Notes under the pieces: model-generated
What the model saw: only the letters and a program-made list of their open reading frames with translations
The model's database searches: none
Told to the model about the DNA's origin: nothing
Made by a program: the position numbers and the translations under genes
Shown here: piece by piece, positions 53,834-63,729 of the stretch
Position numbering within the stretch: the stretch's first letter is position 1
Layout: every line of letters begins with the position of its first letter
Assembly (NCBI RefSeq): GCF_002067275.1
Contig: NZ_MVQX01000014.1
Location: 1-64,000 of the forward strand
Source: Methanomethylovorans sp. PtaU1.Bin093
GTDB taxonomy: Archaea; Halobacteriota; Methanosarcinia; Methanosarcinales; Methanosarcinaceae
Direction of reading: 5' to 3'
Length of the DNA stretch: 64,000 nt

Positions 53834-54078
53834 CAGCTATAAATTATCCATTCATCACAGAAAAAGCCATGATGTTACTGGAAAACAATAAGCTCCAGTT
53901 CATTGTCAACAGTAAGGCAACCAAAGGGCAGATAAAATCAGATGTCAGGAAGATGTATGGCTTCAATGTTGTATCAGTGTGTACAATGAGCACCATGAAT
54001 GGCCAGAAGAAGGCCATCGTGACATTCAGTGAAACTGATGCTGCGCATGAGATAGCCACAAGGATAGGACTGATGTGA
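53830..54078 (+). CDS. rpl23: Ribosomal protein L23
   Basis: An 82-residue uL23 at the tunnel exit, a docking site for SRP and nascent-chain factors. It begins [14 protein letters not shown] and keeps the family core [13 protein letters not shown] and FNVVSVCTM. The ATG overlaps the L4 stop by 4 nt, so upstream codons in the same frame are not used. Length is normal for archaea. Confidence 0.96.
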   Translation: MTAINYPFITEKAMMLLENNKLQFIVNSKATKGQIKSDVRKMYGFNVVSVCTMSTMNGQKKAIVTFSETDAAHEIATRIGLM

Positions 54079-54089
54079 GGTGAGTAATA

Positions 54090-54803
54090 ATGGGTAAACG
54101 AATAATTTCACAGAACAGAGGTCGCGGTACACCTACCTACAGAGCTCCCTCTCACAGGTACAAGGCTTCTCTGAAGCACCCAAAAGTGAACGATAATGAA
54201 ATCTTAACTGGTACTGTAGTAGGTCTTGAGCATGATCCCGCACGTTCCGCCCCATTGGCAAAAGTTTCTTTTGCTAACGGTGAGGAGCGAATGATCGTAG
54301 CTCCCGAGGGAATGGCTGTCGGCACCATCATATCATGTGGTGCTGAAGCTGAAGTAAGACCAGGTAATGTCCTACCACTTAGCAATATTCCCGAAGGTGT
54401 TCCTGTATGCAATATTGAGTCAAAGCCAAATGACGGCGGTCAATTCGCACGTTCATCTGGAGTTTATGCAACAGTGGTTTCTCATGATAAGGGAAAAACA
54501 GTTGTTCAGATGCCATCAGGTGAAATGAAGTGGCTTAACTCTAAATGCCGTGCAACTGTTGGTATCGTTGCAGGCGGTGGGAGGCTGGACAGACCCTTCC
54601 TCAAAGCAGGTAAGAAATATCACAAGATGAAGACAAGAGCTGCGAAGTATCCTCGTGTGAGGGGAGTTGCCATGAACGTAATTGACCACCCCTTCGGTGG
54701 AGGTAACAGGCAGCATCCCGGTAGGCCAACAACTGTTGGTAGAAATGCACCTCCCGGACGTAAGGTTGGACAGATAGCGGCACGCAGGACCGGAAGGCGT
54801 TAA
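54090..54803 (+). CDS. rpl2: Ribosomal protein L2
   Basis: A 237-residue uL2 needed for subunit joining and peptidyl-transferase activity. It has the N-terminal [19 protein letters not shown] and the C-terminal [20 protein letters not shown] with the universally conserved His near residue 200. A GAGGTGAGTAA Shine-Dalgarno lies upstream. Confidence 0.97.
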   Translation: MGKRIISQNRGRGTPTYRAPSHRYKASLKHPKVNDNEILTGTVVGLEHDPARSAPLAKVSFANGEERMIVAPEGMAVGTIISCGAEAEVRPGNVLPLSNIPEGVPVCNIESKPNDGGQFARSSGVYATVVSHDKGKTVVQMPSGEMKWLNSKCRATVGIVAGGGRLDRPFLKAGKKYHKMKTRAAKYPRVRGVAMNVIDHPFGGGNRQHPGRPTTVGRNAPPGRKVGQIAARRTGRR

Positions 54804-54818
54804 ACCGGAGGTAATCCC

Positions 54819-55232
54819 ATGGCAAAAAAAATAGGATCTAAATTACCAAAAAGAAAAGGTGAGTTCACATATCGTGGCAAAACCGTTGAGCAACTTCAGG
54901 CAATGAGCCTGGAGGAATTCACAGAACTTCTTACAGCAAAAGAACGTCGCTCCATCAGGAGAGGCTTCAATGAGCATCAGAAGAATGTAATGCAGCAGAT
55001 CAAGGATGGTGCAGACAACGTGCGTACCCATTACAGGAACGTCATAATACTTCCTGATATGGTAGGCAAGACCGTTGCAGTATATAATGGCAAGAGCTTC
55101 CTGGACTTTGAGATACAGCCTGAGATGATCGGACACCGGTTTGGTGAATTTGCATTAAGCCGTTCAAAAGTCTCTCATGGAAGTGCTGGTGTAGGAGCAA
55201 CCCGTTCAAGCAGATTCGTGCCGCTGAAGTAA
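54819..55232 (+). CDS. rps19: Ribosomal protein S19
   Basis: A 137-residue uS19 of the archaeal S15-type, longer than bacterial S19. The core has [26 protein letters not shown] and the ending [18 protein letters not shown]; these segments are cited by position about 65-125. It binds the head of the small subunit. GGAGGTAATCCC gives a strong Shine-Dalgarno. Confidence 0.97.
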   Translation: MAKKIGSKLPKRKGEFTYRGKTVEQLQAMSLEEFTELLTAKERRSIRRGFNEHQKNVMQQIKDGADNVRTHYRNVIILPDMVGKTVAVYNGKSFLDFEIQPEMIGHRFGEFALSRSKVSHGSAGVGATRSSRFVPLK

Positions 55233-55243
55233 GGTGATGACGT

Positions 55244-55699
55244 ATGGCAAGGATTGATTATACTTTAGAAATGGACCCCAAGACCAGCTCTAAGGCAATG
55301 GGTTCCGAGCTTCATATCTCTCCCAAGAAATCAAGGGAACTCGGAAGGGCTCTTAAAGGCATGCGGACCCAGAACGCCAAGCAATATCTCGAGGCAGTTG
55401 TTGCCAAGAAGCAGGCAGTACCCTTCAAGAGGCACTGCGAAGGTGCAGGTCACAAGAAGGGGCCAATGGCAGGTGGCAGATATCCAGTCGATGCTGCAAA
55501 GGCATTCCTCAAGCTATTGGAGAATGCAGGCAGTAATGCTGAATATAAAGGATTGGACCCGGAACGCATGTATATAGCCCATGTGGCCACAAAGTGCGGC
55601 CGTGTTATTCCTGGTATGATCGCAAGGGCACGTGGACGAGGTAGTCCGTATAACACGGATACTGTTAACATCGAGATTATACTGAACGAGGTGCACTAA
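55244..55699 (+). CDS. rpl22: Ribosomal protein L22
   Basis: A 151-residue uL22 of the archaeal L17-type that lines the exit tunnel. It shows [18 protein letters not shown] near residue 24 and [20 protein letters not shown] at the end. Its stop shares one base with the S3 start. Confidence 0.96.
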   Translation: MARIDYTLEMDPKTSSKAMGSELHISPKKSRELGRALKGMRTQNAKQYLEAVVAKKQAVPFKRHCEGAGHKKGPMAGGRYPVDAAKAFLKLLENAGSNAEYKGLDPERMYIAHVATKCGRVIPGMIARARGRGSPYNTDTVNIEIILNEVH

Positions 55700-56613
55700 T
55701 GGCAATAGAGAAGAAGTTCGTGCGTGAAGGTTACGTCAAAGCCTCACTGGACGAATACTTTGCTAAACAGCTCAACAGGGCTGGATACGGTGGCATGGAG
55801 GTTAACAGAACTCCAATGGGAACCCAGATCACGGTCTATGCCGAGAAACCTGGAATGGTCATTGGTAAGGCTGGTAAGGTTATCCGTAAACTTACAAGGG
55901 ATATTGACAGGATGTATGATATGGATAATCCGCAGATCGATGCCCAGGAAGTCAGGAAACCAGAGCTCAATGCACAAATGATGGCAACACGTCTGGCATC
56001 ATCCATCGAAAGAGGCTGGTATTTCAGAAAGGCTGGTCATAATGCCATGCGGGCGATCATGAACGCAGGTGCACTTGGCTGTGAGATCGTGATCTCAGGT
56101 AAGCTCACAGGAGCAAGGTCAAGGACCGAGAAGATCGTTGAAGGCTATATTAAGCATGCAGGTAAACCAGTAGACGATATAGTGGATGAGGGCTTTGCTG
56201 TAGCGATCAAGAAACTTGGTACCCTTGGCTGTAAGGTAAGGATAATCCCACCAGGTGCTGTTCTTCCAGACTCCTTTAAGCTTAAGGCTGTTGCTGAAAA
56301 GGCAGTGTCAGAAGTTGACAAGCCCATGGAAGCAAAGGCAAGTATCAAGAAGCTTGTAAGTGAAGAAGCTGCAGGTGAGATCGCTGAGGTTGAAGAGGTT
56401 CTTGAAGAGGAACCCGTAAAGGCAGAAACATCTGATAAGGAAACAGTTGAAAAGGAAGTATCTGATGAAGGTTCTTCCTGTGTGACTGGTGATATGGGAT
56501 CTGGTGAGCTTCTGGAAAATGAGGAGCGCAGGGAAGCTGACGGTGTCTGGCAGCATAAACATGCAGGACATGACTACTGGCATCCGATAGCCCGTATTCA
56601 CAGGGAGGGCTGA
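55699..56613 (+). CDS. rps3: Ribosomal protein S3 with extended C-terminus
   Basis: A 304-residue uS3 at the mRNA entry site. The KH domain carries [19 protein letters not shown] (about residues 51-69) and the second domain ends near [12 protein letters not shown] (about 195). Beyond it is an unusual tail: an acidic Glu/Val-rich stretch (about 215-265) and then a His/Trp/Asp-rich end, [20 protein letters not shown]. The tail is longer than in most S3 proteins; acidic tails are known in related methanogens. The start overlaps the L22 stop by one base. Confidence 0.95.
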   Translation: MAIEKKFVREGYVKASLDEYFAKQLNRAGYGGMEVNRTPMGTQITVYAEKPGMVIGKAGKVIRKLTRDIDRMYDMDNPQIDAQEVRKPELNAQMMATRLASSIERGWYFRKAGHNAMRAIMNAGALGCEIVISGKLTGARSRTEKIVEGYIKHAGKPVDDIVDEGFAVAIKKLGTLGCKVRIIPPGAVLPDSFKLKAVAEKAVSEVDKPMEAKASIKKLVSEEAAGEIAEVEEVLEEEPVKAETSDKETVEKEVSDEGSSCVTGDMGSGELLENEERREADGVWQHKHAGHDYWHPIARIHREG

Positions 56614-56615
56614 TC

Positions 56616-56819
56616 ATGGCTATCCTGCGTATGAATGAAATAAGGGACATGAGCCCTAATGAACGGATGGACGAGCTTGAAAAGTTAAGGAATGAGCTCA
56701 TACGTGAGCGAGCCCTTACTTCTGCAGGTGGTGCTCCTGATAATCCTGGCAGAATTGGATTGCTTAGAAGGACCATTGCGCGTGTTAAGACTGTCCAGAA
56801 AGAGTCAAAGGAGATCTAA
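56616..56819 (+). CDS. rpl29: Ribosomal protein L29
   Basis: A 67-residue helical uL29 near the tunnel exit. It has [21 protein letters not shown] and the conserved [17 protein letters not shown]. It starts 2 nt after S3 and abuts the rnp1 start, as in other archaea. Confidence 0.95.
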   Translation: MAILRMNEIRDMSPNERMDELEKLRNELIRERALTSAGGAPDNPGRIGLLRRTIARVKTVQKESKEI

Positions 56820-57131
56820 GTGGAAATATCCGCTTATAACCTGATATTTCACGAACTTATCGGACTGTTCACAGAAGTGATCAACTCAAACAATCCCTCT
56901 TTAGAGGAAATTCGCGGCAAAGTGGTAGGTGAAACAAGAAATATGCTGATCGTGGAAACATATGGCGAATATGAAAAGATGGTTCCAAAATCAGGATCGA
57001 CATTCTTGTTCCATATACCTCTTCTCAGAGGGAATACACGTGTTACTGAGCAAGTGAAAGTGAACGGAAATTTATTGCTCTCACAACCCGAGAATAGAAT
57101 TAAAAATATCAGGAAAATTCGCATGAGGTAA
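56820..57131 (+). CDS. rnp1: RNase P protein component 1 (Rpp29/Pop4)
   Basis: A 103-residue Sm-like barrel protein of archaeal RNase P, which trims tRNA 5' leaders with the catalytic RNA and partner Rpp21. Motifs are [17 protein letters not shown] and the barrel [15 protein letters not shown]. The start is GTG directly after the L29 stop. Its place between L29 and S17 is conserved in archaea and ties RNase P level to ribosome synthesis. Confidence 0.93.
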   Translation: MEISAYNLIFHELIGLFTEVINSNNPSLEEIRGKVVGETRNMLIVETYGEYEKMVPKSGSTFLFHIPLLRGNTRVTEQVKVNGNLLLSQPENRIKNIRKIRMR

Positions 57132-57136
57132 TAATC

Positions 57137-57466
57137 ATGACAAGAGATATCGGATTGGATGTACCCGCTCCTAAAGAGGAGTGTACTGACGTCAATTGTC
57201 CATTCCACGGAAAGCTGCCAGTCAGGGGACAGGTACTGGTGGGCACCGTTGTTAGCAACAAGATGGACAGGACCGTGGTCATCCAGAGAAGACATGAAGT
57301 ACTTATAAGCAAGTATCAGAGGTATGAGAAAAGACAATCTAAGATCCATGCTCACAATCCTCCATGTATAGATGCACAGGTTGGAGACATTGTGACAGTA
57401 GCAGAATGTCGTCCTCTAAGTAAGACAAAATCCTATGTGGTCATCAAAACGGGGGTAGAGGCGTGA
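57137..57466 (+). CDS. rps17: Ribosomal protein S17
   Basis: A 109-residue uS17 of the archaeal S11-type that binds 16S rRNA early in assembly. It has [20 protein letters not shown] and [29 protein letters not shown] (about residues 73-101). Its stop overlaps the GTG start of L14. Confidence 0.96.
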   Translation: MTRDIGLDVPAPKEECTDVNCPFHGKLPVRGQVLVGTVVSNKMDRTVVIQRRHEVLISKYQRYEKRQSKIHAHNPPCIDAQVGDIVTVAECRPLSKTKSYVVIKTGVEA

Positions 57467-57861
57467 AAGGGATTCGTTCTACCATACCCCGGTCATTGGT
57501 CAGCGGTTCACGCATAGATTGCGTAGACAATACAGGCGCAAGAGTTGTAGAGATCATATCTGTAAAGCGTTACAGAGGTACCAAGAATAGGCAACCATGC
57601 GCTGGTATAGGTGACATGTGCGTAGTATCCGTGAAGAAAGGTACTCCAGAGATGCGTAAGCAGATCATGTATGCTGTTATTGTCCGCCAGAAGAAGGAAT
57701 TCCGCCGTCCGGATGGACTGAGGGTTTCCTTTGAGGATAATGCAGTTGTGATCACTGATGAGGAAGGTCTGCCCAAGGGAACCGATCTGAAAGGACCAAT
57801 TGCAAGAGAAGTCGCTGAAAGGTATCCTAAGATCGGTACAACGGCTTCGATAATAGTGTGA
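57463..57861 (+). CDS. rpl14: Ribosomal protein L14
   Basis: A 132-residue uL14 at the subunit interface and factor-binding site. It shows [20 protein letters not shown] and the C-terminal [19 protein letters not shown]. The start is GTG, overlapping the S17 stop (GTGA), a sign of translational coupling. Confidence 0.96.
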   Translation: MKGIRSTIPRSLVSGSRIDCVDNTGARVVEIISVKRYRGTKNRQPCAGIGDMCVVSVKKGTPEMRKQIMYAVIVRQKKEFRRPDGLRVSFEDNAVVITDEEGLPKGTDLKGPIAREVAERYPKIGTTASIIV

Positions 57862-57871
57862 GGTGTATGCA

Positions 57872-58225
57872 ATGGTTACTAATCAGCCAAGAAAACAGCG
57901 AAAAATGCGGTATACTGCTCCACTGCACTTGAGGCAGAAATTCATGGGTGCTCCTCTTTCAAAAGAGCTCCGTGAAAAATATGGGCGCAGGACAGCAAAG
58001 GTCATTGTCGGCGACACCGTAAAGGTGATGCGCGGGGACCATGCAGGCACCACAGGTAAAGTAGAAGCGGTATCACTTAAACATGGGACTATAGTTGTAG
58101 AGGGAGTGGCAGTGTCCAAAGCAGATGGTACAGAAGTGCCAAGGCCAATCTATCCTTCTAACGTAACGATCACATCCCTTGAAATGAAAGATGACCGCAG
58201 ATCAGAAGTATTGAGCAGGAAGTAG
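57872..58225 (+). CDS. rpl24: Ribosomal protein L24
   Basis: A 117-residue uL24 of the archaeal L26-type with a KOW motif ([21 protein letters not shown], about residues 46-66). It begins assembly at the 5' end of 23S rRNA. The ATG at 57872 lies 6 nt after GAGGTG; a GTG three codons earlier overlaps that Shine-Dalgarno and is unlikely. Confidence 0.95.
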   Translation: MVTNQPRKQRKMRYTAPLHLRQKFMGAPLSKELREKYGRRTAKVIVGDTVKVMRGDHAGTTGKVEAVSLKHGTIVVEGVAVSKADGTEVPRPIYPSNVTITSLEMKDDRRSEVLSRK

Positions 58226-58233
58226 GTGGTTTT

Positions 58234-58947
58234 GTGGGAAGACATCAAAAAAGGATATCTGTACCAAAGAGCTGGCAGACATCCAAGAAATCCAATAAAT
58301 GGATAACGTCAACAAGGCCAGGTCCTCACAACAAGCAACTGAGCATTCCTCTTGGAGTGGCGCTCAGGGATATGTTGCATGTGGTGGACACAAGAGTAGA
58401 GGCAAAAAGAGTGCTTTCTGAGGGCAACATTCTTGTTGATGGGATTATCAGGAAGGATCTAAGGTTCCCTATAGGGTTACTAGATGTAGTTTCTATTCCT
58501 AAGATGGAACAATCATATCGTGTGCTCCTTGATAGAAAGGGAAGATTAGAATTACATAAACTTGCAGGTACAGAGGCAAGCAAATTATGCAAGATCAGCG
58601 GGAAGACCATTATCAAGGGCGGCAAAGTGCAGCTTAATCTAAATGACGGTTCTAACCTGATCGGTTCAAATGACTTCAAAGCGAAAGACTCAGTTATCCT
58701 TTCAGTACCTGACAAGAAGATAATCAAGCATATCAAGTATGAAGTTGGTAATCTTGCATTGATCATTGGCGGTAAGCACACTGGTAAAATAGGTACCATT
58801 AAGGGTATCAACACGGTGCGTAGTTCCAATTCCAATACTGTCCAGATAGCTGCTGAAAATGAGGAATTCCACACCATAGAAGATTATGTTGTGGTGGTCG
58901 GTACGGATAAGCCGGAAATAAAACTTGGTGGTGAGGTCATTGAGTAA
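58234..58947 (+). CDS. rps4e: Ribosomal protein S4e
   Basis: A 237-residue archaeal/eukaryotic eS4 with an S4-like RNA-binding domain ([19 protein letters not shown], about residues 50-68), a central domain and a C-terminal KOW motif ([18 protein letters not shown]). The start is GTG after AGGTGG. It has no bacterial counterpart in this operon. Confidence 0.96.
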   Translation: MGRHQKRISVPKSWQTSKKSNKWITSTRPGPHNKQLSIPLGVALRDMLHVVDTRVEAKRVLSEGNILVDGIIRKDLRFPIGLLDVVSIPKMEQSYRVLLDRKGRLELHKLAGTEASKLCKISGKTIIKGGKVQLNLNDGSNLIGSNDFKAKDSVILSVPDKKIIKHIKYEVGNLALIIGGKHTGKIGTIKGINTVRSSNSNTVQIAAENEEFHTIEDYVVVVGTDKPEIKLGGEVIE

Positions 58948-59449
58948 TCCAATGCGCACTCCCAGGATCGAGAAGGTAGTTGTCCACATGGCTGTCGGTG
59001 AAAGCGGTGAACACCTTGTGAATGCTGAAGGGATCATGAAAGAAATTACCGGCCAGACAGTGGTGCGTACGTATGCCAAGAAGACCCTTCCAGCATTTGG
59101 TATCAAGAAGAATGAACCTATAGGTTGCAAGGTCACTCTTCGCGGCGGCAATGCCGAGGAATTCCTGAAGACAGCTCTCTCAATAGTCGAGAAAAGGCTA
59201 TCGTCTTCCCAGTTCGATAAAAATGGGAATGTAGCATTCGGAATTGAAGAGCACACGGATTTCCCGGGAATGAGATATGATCCGAACATCGGTGTCTTTG
59301 GTATGGACATTAATGTGGTGGTCAACCGCCCAGGATACAGAATAAGCAAAAGAAGGATCTCTGAAAGGAGAATTCCTTCAGCTCACAGGATCACAAAGGA
59401 CGATACGATCTCCTTCTTCAAGGAGATATTCTTCGTGGAGGTAGCATAA
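58940..59449 (+). CDS. rpl5: Ribosomal protein L5
   Basis: A 169-residue uL5 that binds 5S rRNA and the P-site tRNA. It has [20 protein letters not shown] and the conserved [17 protein letters not shown]. The likely start is TTG at 58940 (SNPMRTP...), inside the end of S4e; an ATG four codons later is the alternative. Both give an overlap of a few bases or an adjacent start with S4e. Confidence 0.93.
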   Translation: MSNPMRTPRIEKVVVHMAVGESGEHLVNAEGIMKEITGQTVVRTYAKKTLPAFGIKKNEPIGCKVTLRGGNAEEFLKTALSIVEKRLSSSQFDKNGNVAFGIEEHTDFPGMRYDPNIGVFGMDINVVVNRPGYRISKRRISERRIPSAHRITKDDTISFFKEIFFVEVA

Positions 59450-59602
59450 ATGGTCCAGACTACTAAGCAATTTGGCCGCGGAGCACACGAATGCAAAAGA
59501 TGCGGAAGAAAGCAGGGCCTTGTAAGGAAATATGATATTTACCTGTGTCGCCACTGTTTCCGTGAGATAGCCCATGATATGGGATTTGAGAAATATACTT
59601 GA
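59450..59602 (+). CDS. rps14: Ribosomal protein S14 (zinc type)
   Basis: A 50-residue uS14 in the head of the small subunit. The zinc ligands are CKRC (residues 15-18) and CRHC (residues 33-36). The sequence runs [18 protein letters not shown] to [11 protein letters not shown], which matches the archaeal S14 size. It starts directly after the L5 stop and is followed 11 nt later by S8. Confidence 0.96.
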   Translation: MVQTTKQFGRGAHECKRCGRKQGLVRKYDIYLCRHCFREIAHDMGFEKYT

Positions 59603-59613
59603 GGTGAAAAATA

Positions 59614-60006
59614 ATGGTGTTATTAGATCCTCTTGCTGATGCACTCTCCACTATAAAGAATGCAGAGGCAATCGGTAAACAGTCATGCACGCTTAAACCG
59701 GCATCAAAGCTCATCGGTACGGTCCTTAAAGTGATGCAGGACAGTGGATACCTCGGTGAGTTCGAATTCATCGAGGATGGAAAAGCAGGGATTTATGAGG
59801 TTAAGCTCATTGGTAAAATAAATAAATGCGGAGCAATAAAGCCACGTTATTCAGTAGGTTCAGTTGATTTCGAGAAATGGGAAAAGCAATTCTTGCCAGC
59901 CAAGAATTTTGGAACATTGATCCTCACTACGTCTCATGGTGTCATGTCTCAATATGATGCACGTGAGAAAAATATCGGTGGACAGCTTCTCGCATATGTG
60001 TACTGA
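59614..60006 (+). CDS. rps8: Ribosomal protein S8
   Basis: A 130-residue uS8, a primary 16S rRNA binder. It begins [16 protein letters not shown] and ends [26 protein letters not shown] (about residues 105-130). A GAGGTG Shine-Dalgarno precedes the ATG. Confidence 0.96.
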   Translation: MVLLDPLADALSTIKNAEAIGKQSCTLKPASKLIGTVLKVMQDSGYLGEFEFIEDGKAGIYEVKLIGKINKCGAIKPRYSVGSVDFEKWEKQFLPAKNFGTLILTTSHGVMSQYDAREKNIGGQLLAYVY

Positions 60007-60020
60007 TATGGAGTGGTTCA

Positions 60021-60554
60021 ATGGCTAAAGAGATGAAGAACGTGATCAGTATTCCGGAAGGAGTTACTGTTACTTTCCAGGATGACATCCTTTCCGTATC
60101 AGGACCCAAAGGAAAGAATGAGAGGTACCTCTGGTATCCGGGAATCATAATTGAAGTTGCAGGCTCTGAGATCATGGTGGATTCAACTTCTACAAAGAAG
60201 TCCCACAAGGCTATGATCGGCACATTCTCTTCACATATTAACAATATGATGAAAGGTGTGACCCAAGGGTTTGAATACCGCATGAAGGTTGTCTACTCCC
60301 ACTTCCCTATGCAGTTGAAGGTAGAGGGTAAGAAACTGGTTATTGGTAACTTCTTGGGTGAAAAGAAAGCAAGATCTGCAAATATCCTCGGTGAGACCAA
60401 GGTCAAGGCAGGAGCCGACCAGGTCACTATCACTGGCATAAACAAAGAGGATGTAGGGCAGACAGCAGCCAACATAGAGCAAGCCACGAAGATCAAGAGA
60501 TTCGATCCCCGTGTATTCCAGGATGGTATCTATATCGTGGAGAAGATATTGTAG
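60021..60554 (+). CDS. rpl6: Ribosomal protein L6
   Basis: A 177-residue uL6 with two repeated domains, near the sarcin-ricin loop and elongation-factor site. It shows [20 protein letters not shown] and the second-domain [28 protein letters not shown] (about residues 123-150). Length is normal. Confidence 0.96.
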   Translation: MAKEMKNVISIPEGVTVTFQDDILSVSGPKGKNERYLWYPGIIIEVAGSEIMVDSTSTKKSHKAMIGTFSSHINNMMKGVTQGFEYRMKVVYSHFPMQLKVEGKKLVIGNFLGEKKARSANILGETKVKAGADQVTITGINKEDVGQTAANIEQATKIKRFDPRVFQDGIYIVEKIL

Positions 60555-60563
60555 GTGATTTGA

Positions 60564-61007
60564 ATGGAAGATAACATTGCTAAGTCCTCTTCCGGAACTA
60601 TGAACTGTGGTGTATCCATGGACGCTGAAGGTAAACGCCTTTTCAACGTTCGAAAGGTCCAGAAGGCAAAGAAGCCCCAGTTCAAGAGGACTGATTGTCA
60701 CAAATATAAGAGGCTGGACTCCAACTGGAGAATCCCAAGAGGCCTGCAAAGCAAAAAACGTAAAGGATTTGTTGCAAAGGGTGCTCATGCTCAGGTAGGC
60801 TATGGCAGTCCGGTTCTGGTAAAGGGTTTACACCCTTCCGGTTATTCCGAAGTCATCGTTTCAACACTGAACGATGTTTCATCCCTCGATGCTAATACGA
60901 TGGCTATTAGGATCGCTGCAAAGGTCGGTGCAAGAAAGAAAGCCATGATACAGGAAAAAGCAGTATCCATGGGAATAAAGATCCTCAATCCTTCCAGGAG
61001 TGAATGA
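60564..61007 (+). CDS. rpl32e: Ribosomal protein L32e
   Basis: A 147-residue archaeal/eukaryotic eL32. The core [17 protein letters not shown] lies near residue 44, then [19 protein letters not shown]. The 35-residue N-terminal extension is poorly conserved. The L19e start lies 1 nt after its stop. Confidence 0.95.
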   Translation: MEDNIAKSSSGTMNCGVSMDAEGKRLFNVRKVQKAKKPQFKRTDCHKYKRLDSNWRIPRGLQSKKRKGFVAKGAHAQVGYGSPVLVKGLHPSGYSEVIVSTLNDVSSLDANTMAIRIAAKVGARKKAMIQEKAVSMGIKILNPSRSE

Positions 61008-61008
61008 G

Positions 61009-61467
61009 ATGACCGATCTTTCTAACCAGAAGAGGATGGCTGCAGAGATCCTGGATTGTGGTATACACAGAGTATGGATGGATCCAGAGGCTGCTAACGA
61101 TATCGCAGTCGCTATTACGCGAGCGGATCTCCGTGAACTCATAAAGAAAGGAAGCATTGCGGCCGCTAAACCAAAAGGTGTCAGCAGAGGTCGTGCAAGA
61201 GTTCGGGATGCTAAGCGCAAGTATGGCCACCGCAAGGGGCAGGGCTCAAGAAAAGGTACAAAGGGAGCAAGGAACCCCAGAAAAGATCAGTGGATAAAAA
61301 GGATCCGTGCCATCAGGGCAAGGCTGAAGGAACTTCGTGCAGATGGTTCATTGGAGAAATCCACATATTGCAAGATCTATCGTAAGGCAAAAGGTGGAGA
61401 ATACCGTAGTGTTGCACACATGGAATCACACCTTGAATCACAGAAGCTCCTTAAACGTGAGGGATGA
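61009..61467 (+). CDS. rpl19e: Ribosomal protein L19e
   Basis: A 152-residue eL19 that forms intersubunit bridges. It begins [20 protein letters not shown] and has the basic loop [33 protein letters not shown] (about residues 59-91). The ATG at 61009 follows AGGAG; an in-frame ATG three codons earlier is inside the L32e end and less likely. Confidence 0.96.
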   Translation: MTDLSNQKRMAAEILDCGIHRVWMDPEAANDIAVAITRADLRELIKKGSIAAAKPKGVSRGRARVRDAKRKYGHRKGQGSRKGTKGARNPRKDQWIKRIRAIRARLKELRADGSLEKSTYCKIYRKAKGGEYRSVAHMESHLESQKLLKREG

Positions 61468-61513
61468 AGATGATCAAGAGAAGCTTTGATATTTTATCCA
61501 GGAGGGTATGATC

Positions 61514-62035
61514 ATGGCAACAGGTCCCAGATATAAAGTCGCTTTCAGACGACGAAGGGAAGGACGCACCAATTATCACCAGCGTCTTAAGTTACTCATA
61601 TCAAAAGAAGACCGTGTAGTGGTCCGCAAGAGTTCAAAACATATTCAGGTTCAGCTAGTAGCTCCTACACCTGAAGGCGATGTCACTCTTTCATCAGCCA
61701 TATCTACAGAACTTAAGAAATATGGTTATGATGCTTCCACAGGCAACACGCCGGCAGCTTATCTTACCGGCCTCTTGTTTGGTTACAGGACCCTAAGCAA
61801 GGGATACGATTATGGGATACTTGATATTGGATTACAGGCATCATCTCCTGGCTCCCGTGTCTATGCAACTTTAAAGGGCATAGTCGACTCAGGATTAGAG
61901 GTGCCCCATGATCCATCCGTATTCCCTTCTGATGAGAGGATCAGAGGCGAACATATTGCAGAATATATGGAAGGATCAAACCTGCCAGGACTGTTCGATG
62001 CGGTCAAGGAAAAGATCTCTTCTGATTTCAATTAG
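61514..62035 (+). CDS. rpl18: Ribosomal protein L18
   Basis: A 173-residue uL18 that binds 5S rRNA with L5. It begins [20 protein letters not shown] and carries the archaeal C-terminal extension. The AGGAGGG Shine-Dalgarno is 8 nt from the ATG at 61514 and only 1-2 nt from an ATG two codons earlier, so 61514 is chosen. Confidence 0.95.
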   Translation: MATGPRYKVAFRRRREGRTNYHQRLKLLISKEDRVVVRKSSKHIQVQLVAPTPEGDVTLSSAISTELKKYGYDASTGNTPAAYLTGLLFGYRTLSKGYDYGILDIGLQASSPGSRVYATLKGIVDSGLEVPHDPSVFPSDERIRGEHIAEYMEGSNLPGLFDAVKEKISSDFN

Positions 62036-62043
62036 GTGATCAT

Positions 62044-62682
62044 ATGGCATATCAGTTCGAAGAAGAGGAATGGATTCCACAGACAAGGCTTGGTAAGCTA
62101 GTTCAGGAGGGTCAGATCACTTCCATGGACGAGGCGATCGATTCGGGACTGCCTTTGAGGGAATCCAGAATAGTGGATATACTGCTCCCCAACCTTGAAG
62201 ATGAGGTTCTGGACATTAACATGGTCCAGAGAATGACCGACTCAGGACGCCGTGTAAAGTTCAGAGCTACGGTCATCGTGGGGAACGGCGATGGCTTTGT
62301 GGGTCTTGGCCAGGCTAAAGATAATCAGGTAGGTCCAGCCATCAGAAAGGCCATTGATAATGCAAAGATCAATCTGGTACGTGTAAAGCGCGGATGCGGT
62401 TCATGGGAATGTGCTTGCGGTCTTGATCATACCGTACCGTCTGAAGTAAAAGGTAAAGCGGGAAGTGTCATTGTAGTGCTTATGCCTGCACCCAGAGGTC
62501 TTGGGCTTGCTGCCGGCGGAACAGCAAAGAAAGTGCTGGAAAAGGCAGGTATCAAGGACGTTTGGACACGGACCGAAGGTACTACCAGAACTACGCTGAA
62601 TTTCGCAAAGGCAACATTCAATGCTCTGCAGGCAACAGGTACTGTCAAGCATCCGATCCATGTCCGCAAGGAGGAGGCTTGA
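62044..62682 (+). CDS. rps5: Ribosomal protein S5
   Basis: A 212-residue uS5 that shapes decoding accuracy. It has [20 protein letters not shown] near residue 70, the archaeal CGSWECACG Cys segment near residue 119 and [27 protein letters not shown] (about residues 149-175). AGGTGATC immediately precedes the ATG region. Confidence 0.96.
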   Translation: MAYQFEEEEWIPQTRLGKLVQEGQITSMDEAIDSGLPLRESRIVDILLPNLEDEVLDINMVQRMTDSGRRVKFRATVIVGNGDGFVGLGQAKDNQVGPAIRKAIDNAKINLVRVKRGCGSWECACGLDHTVPSEVKGKAGSVIVVLMPAPRGLGLAAGGTAKKVLEKAGIKDVWTRTEGTTRTTLNFAKATFNALQATGTVKHPIHVRKEEA

Positions 62683-62683
62683 G

Positions 62684-63145
62684 ATGTTCGTACTTGTAAG
62701 GATGCGTGGTAATGTAGATGTAAGGGGTTCTATTCAGGATACCCTTCACATGCTTCGCCTGAACAGGGTGAATCACTGTGTAGTGATCAATGATACTCCT
62801 CACAACAGGGGTATGATCCAGATGGTCAAGGACTATGTTGCCTACGGTACAATAGATGCATCTACTCTTGCAGAGGTGCTCACCAACCGTGGTAAGCTTG
62901 AAGGCGGAGAGAGGCTCACAAACGAGTATCTTTCTCAAAATACGGGTTATTCCACAATCGCTGAACTTGCCGATGCGATATGTGCCGGAAAAGCTTCACT
63001 TAAGGACATACCGGGATTGAAACCAGTATTCAGGCTTCATCCGCCGCGTAAAGGACACGCAGGGATAAAAAAGCCGGTAGAGCTCGGAGGAGTGCTGGGG
63101 AATCACGGAGAAGATATAAAGTTACTTCTGAACCAGATGAGGTAA
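62684..63145 (+). CDS. rpl30: Ribosomal protein L30
   Basis: A 153-residue uL30 of the long archaeal L7-type. It begins [15 protein letters not shown] and has [22 protein letters not shown] (about residues 24-45) and the C-terminal [15 protein letters not shown] lies upstream, and the ATG nearly abuts the S5 stop. Confidence 0.95.
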   Translation: MFVLVRMRGNVDVRGSIQDTLHMLRLNRVNHCVVINDTPHNRGMIQMVKDYVAYGTIDASTLAEVLTNRGKLEGGERLTNEYLSQNTGYSTIAELADAICAGKASLKDIPGLKPVFRLHPPRKGHAGIKKPVELGGVLGNHGEDIKLLLNQMR

Positions 63146-63149
63146 TATC

Positions 63150-63578
63150 ATGAGCAAGGGAAACACAAAGAAGTTCAGAGGTTCCCGCACCTGTGGTGGC
63201 GGTACTCATAAAAACAGACGTGGTGCAGGTAATCGCGGCGGCAGAGGAAGAGCAGGTATCTGTAAACACCATGCTATCAGAGCTATTCTTCTGGGGTATG
63301 ATCAGGGTAAACATGGTTTCACCCGTCCTCCAAAGACCCTTAAACCAGTATCTGTAGTAAATGTGGGTGAACTTGATGAGCTTGCAGATGAGTTAGTACT
63401 TGATGGTCTGGCCCAGCTTGAAGACGGGCAATACCGTATCGATCTGACATGTCTTGACATCGATAAGGTACTTGGTACCGGTAGGGTTACGAAGAAGCTT
63501 GCTGTCACAGCCTATGAGTTCTCTGGCGTGGCAAGAGAAAAAATAGAGGCGGCAGGCGGCTCATGCCTGGGGCCTTAA
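63150..63578 (+). CDS. rpl15: Ribosomal protein L15
   Basis: A 142-residue uL15 of the archaeal L27a-type. It has the Gly/Arg-rich N-terminus [21 protein letters not shown] and the C-terminal [19 protein letters not shown]. It is the last ribosomal gene before the terminator. Confidence 0.96.
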   Translation: MSKGNTKKFRGSRTCGGGTHKNRRGAGNRGGRGRAGICKHHAIRAILLGYDQGKHGFTRPPKTLKPVSVVNVGELDELADELVLDGLAQLEDGQYRIDLTCLDIDKVLGTGRVTKKLAVTAYEFSGVAREKIEAAGGSCLGP

Positions 63579-63581
63579 AGG

Positions 63582-63614
63582 TAATGCCGACAGGCATTAC
63601 TTATTCCATTTTTG
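63582..63614 (+). terminator. Terminator of the ribosomal operon
   Basis: A perfect 8-bp stem, GTAATGCC (63582-63589) and GGCATTAC (63594-63601), with the tetraloop GACA, followed by TTATTCCATTTTT. It begins 3 nt after the L15 stop and separates the ribosomal genes from secY. Confidence 0.65.
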
Positions 63615-63676
63615 TAATATAAACTACTATAGGGTGCAACTTTATTAATGTAAACGTATATTTAGGTTTATTAATT

Positions 63677-63685
63677 GTATATAAG
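63677..63685 (+). promoter_or_regulatory. TATA box for secY
   Basis: GTATATAAG lies 45-53 nt before the secY start, predicting transcription from about 63705 and a leader of about 25 nt that contains AAAGGGTGG as Shine-Dalgarno. With the hairpin terminator upstream, secY appears to be transcribed on its own. Confidence 0.55.
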
Positions 63686-63729
63686 CACAAATTCTGTGTT
63701 TGCATTTCTCCAGCTTAAAGGGTGGAATG

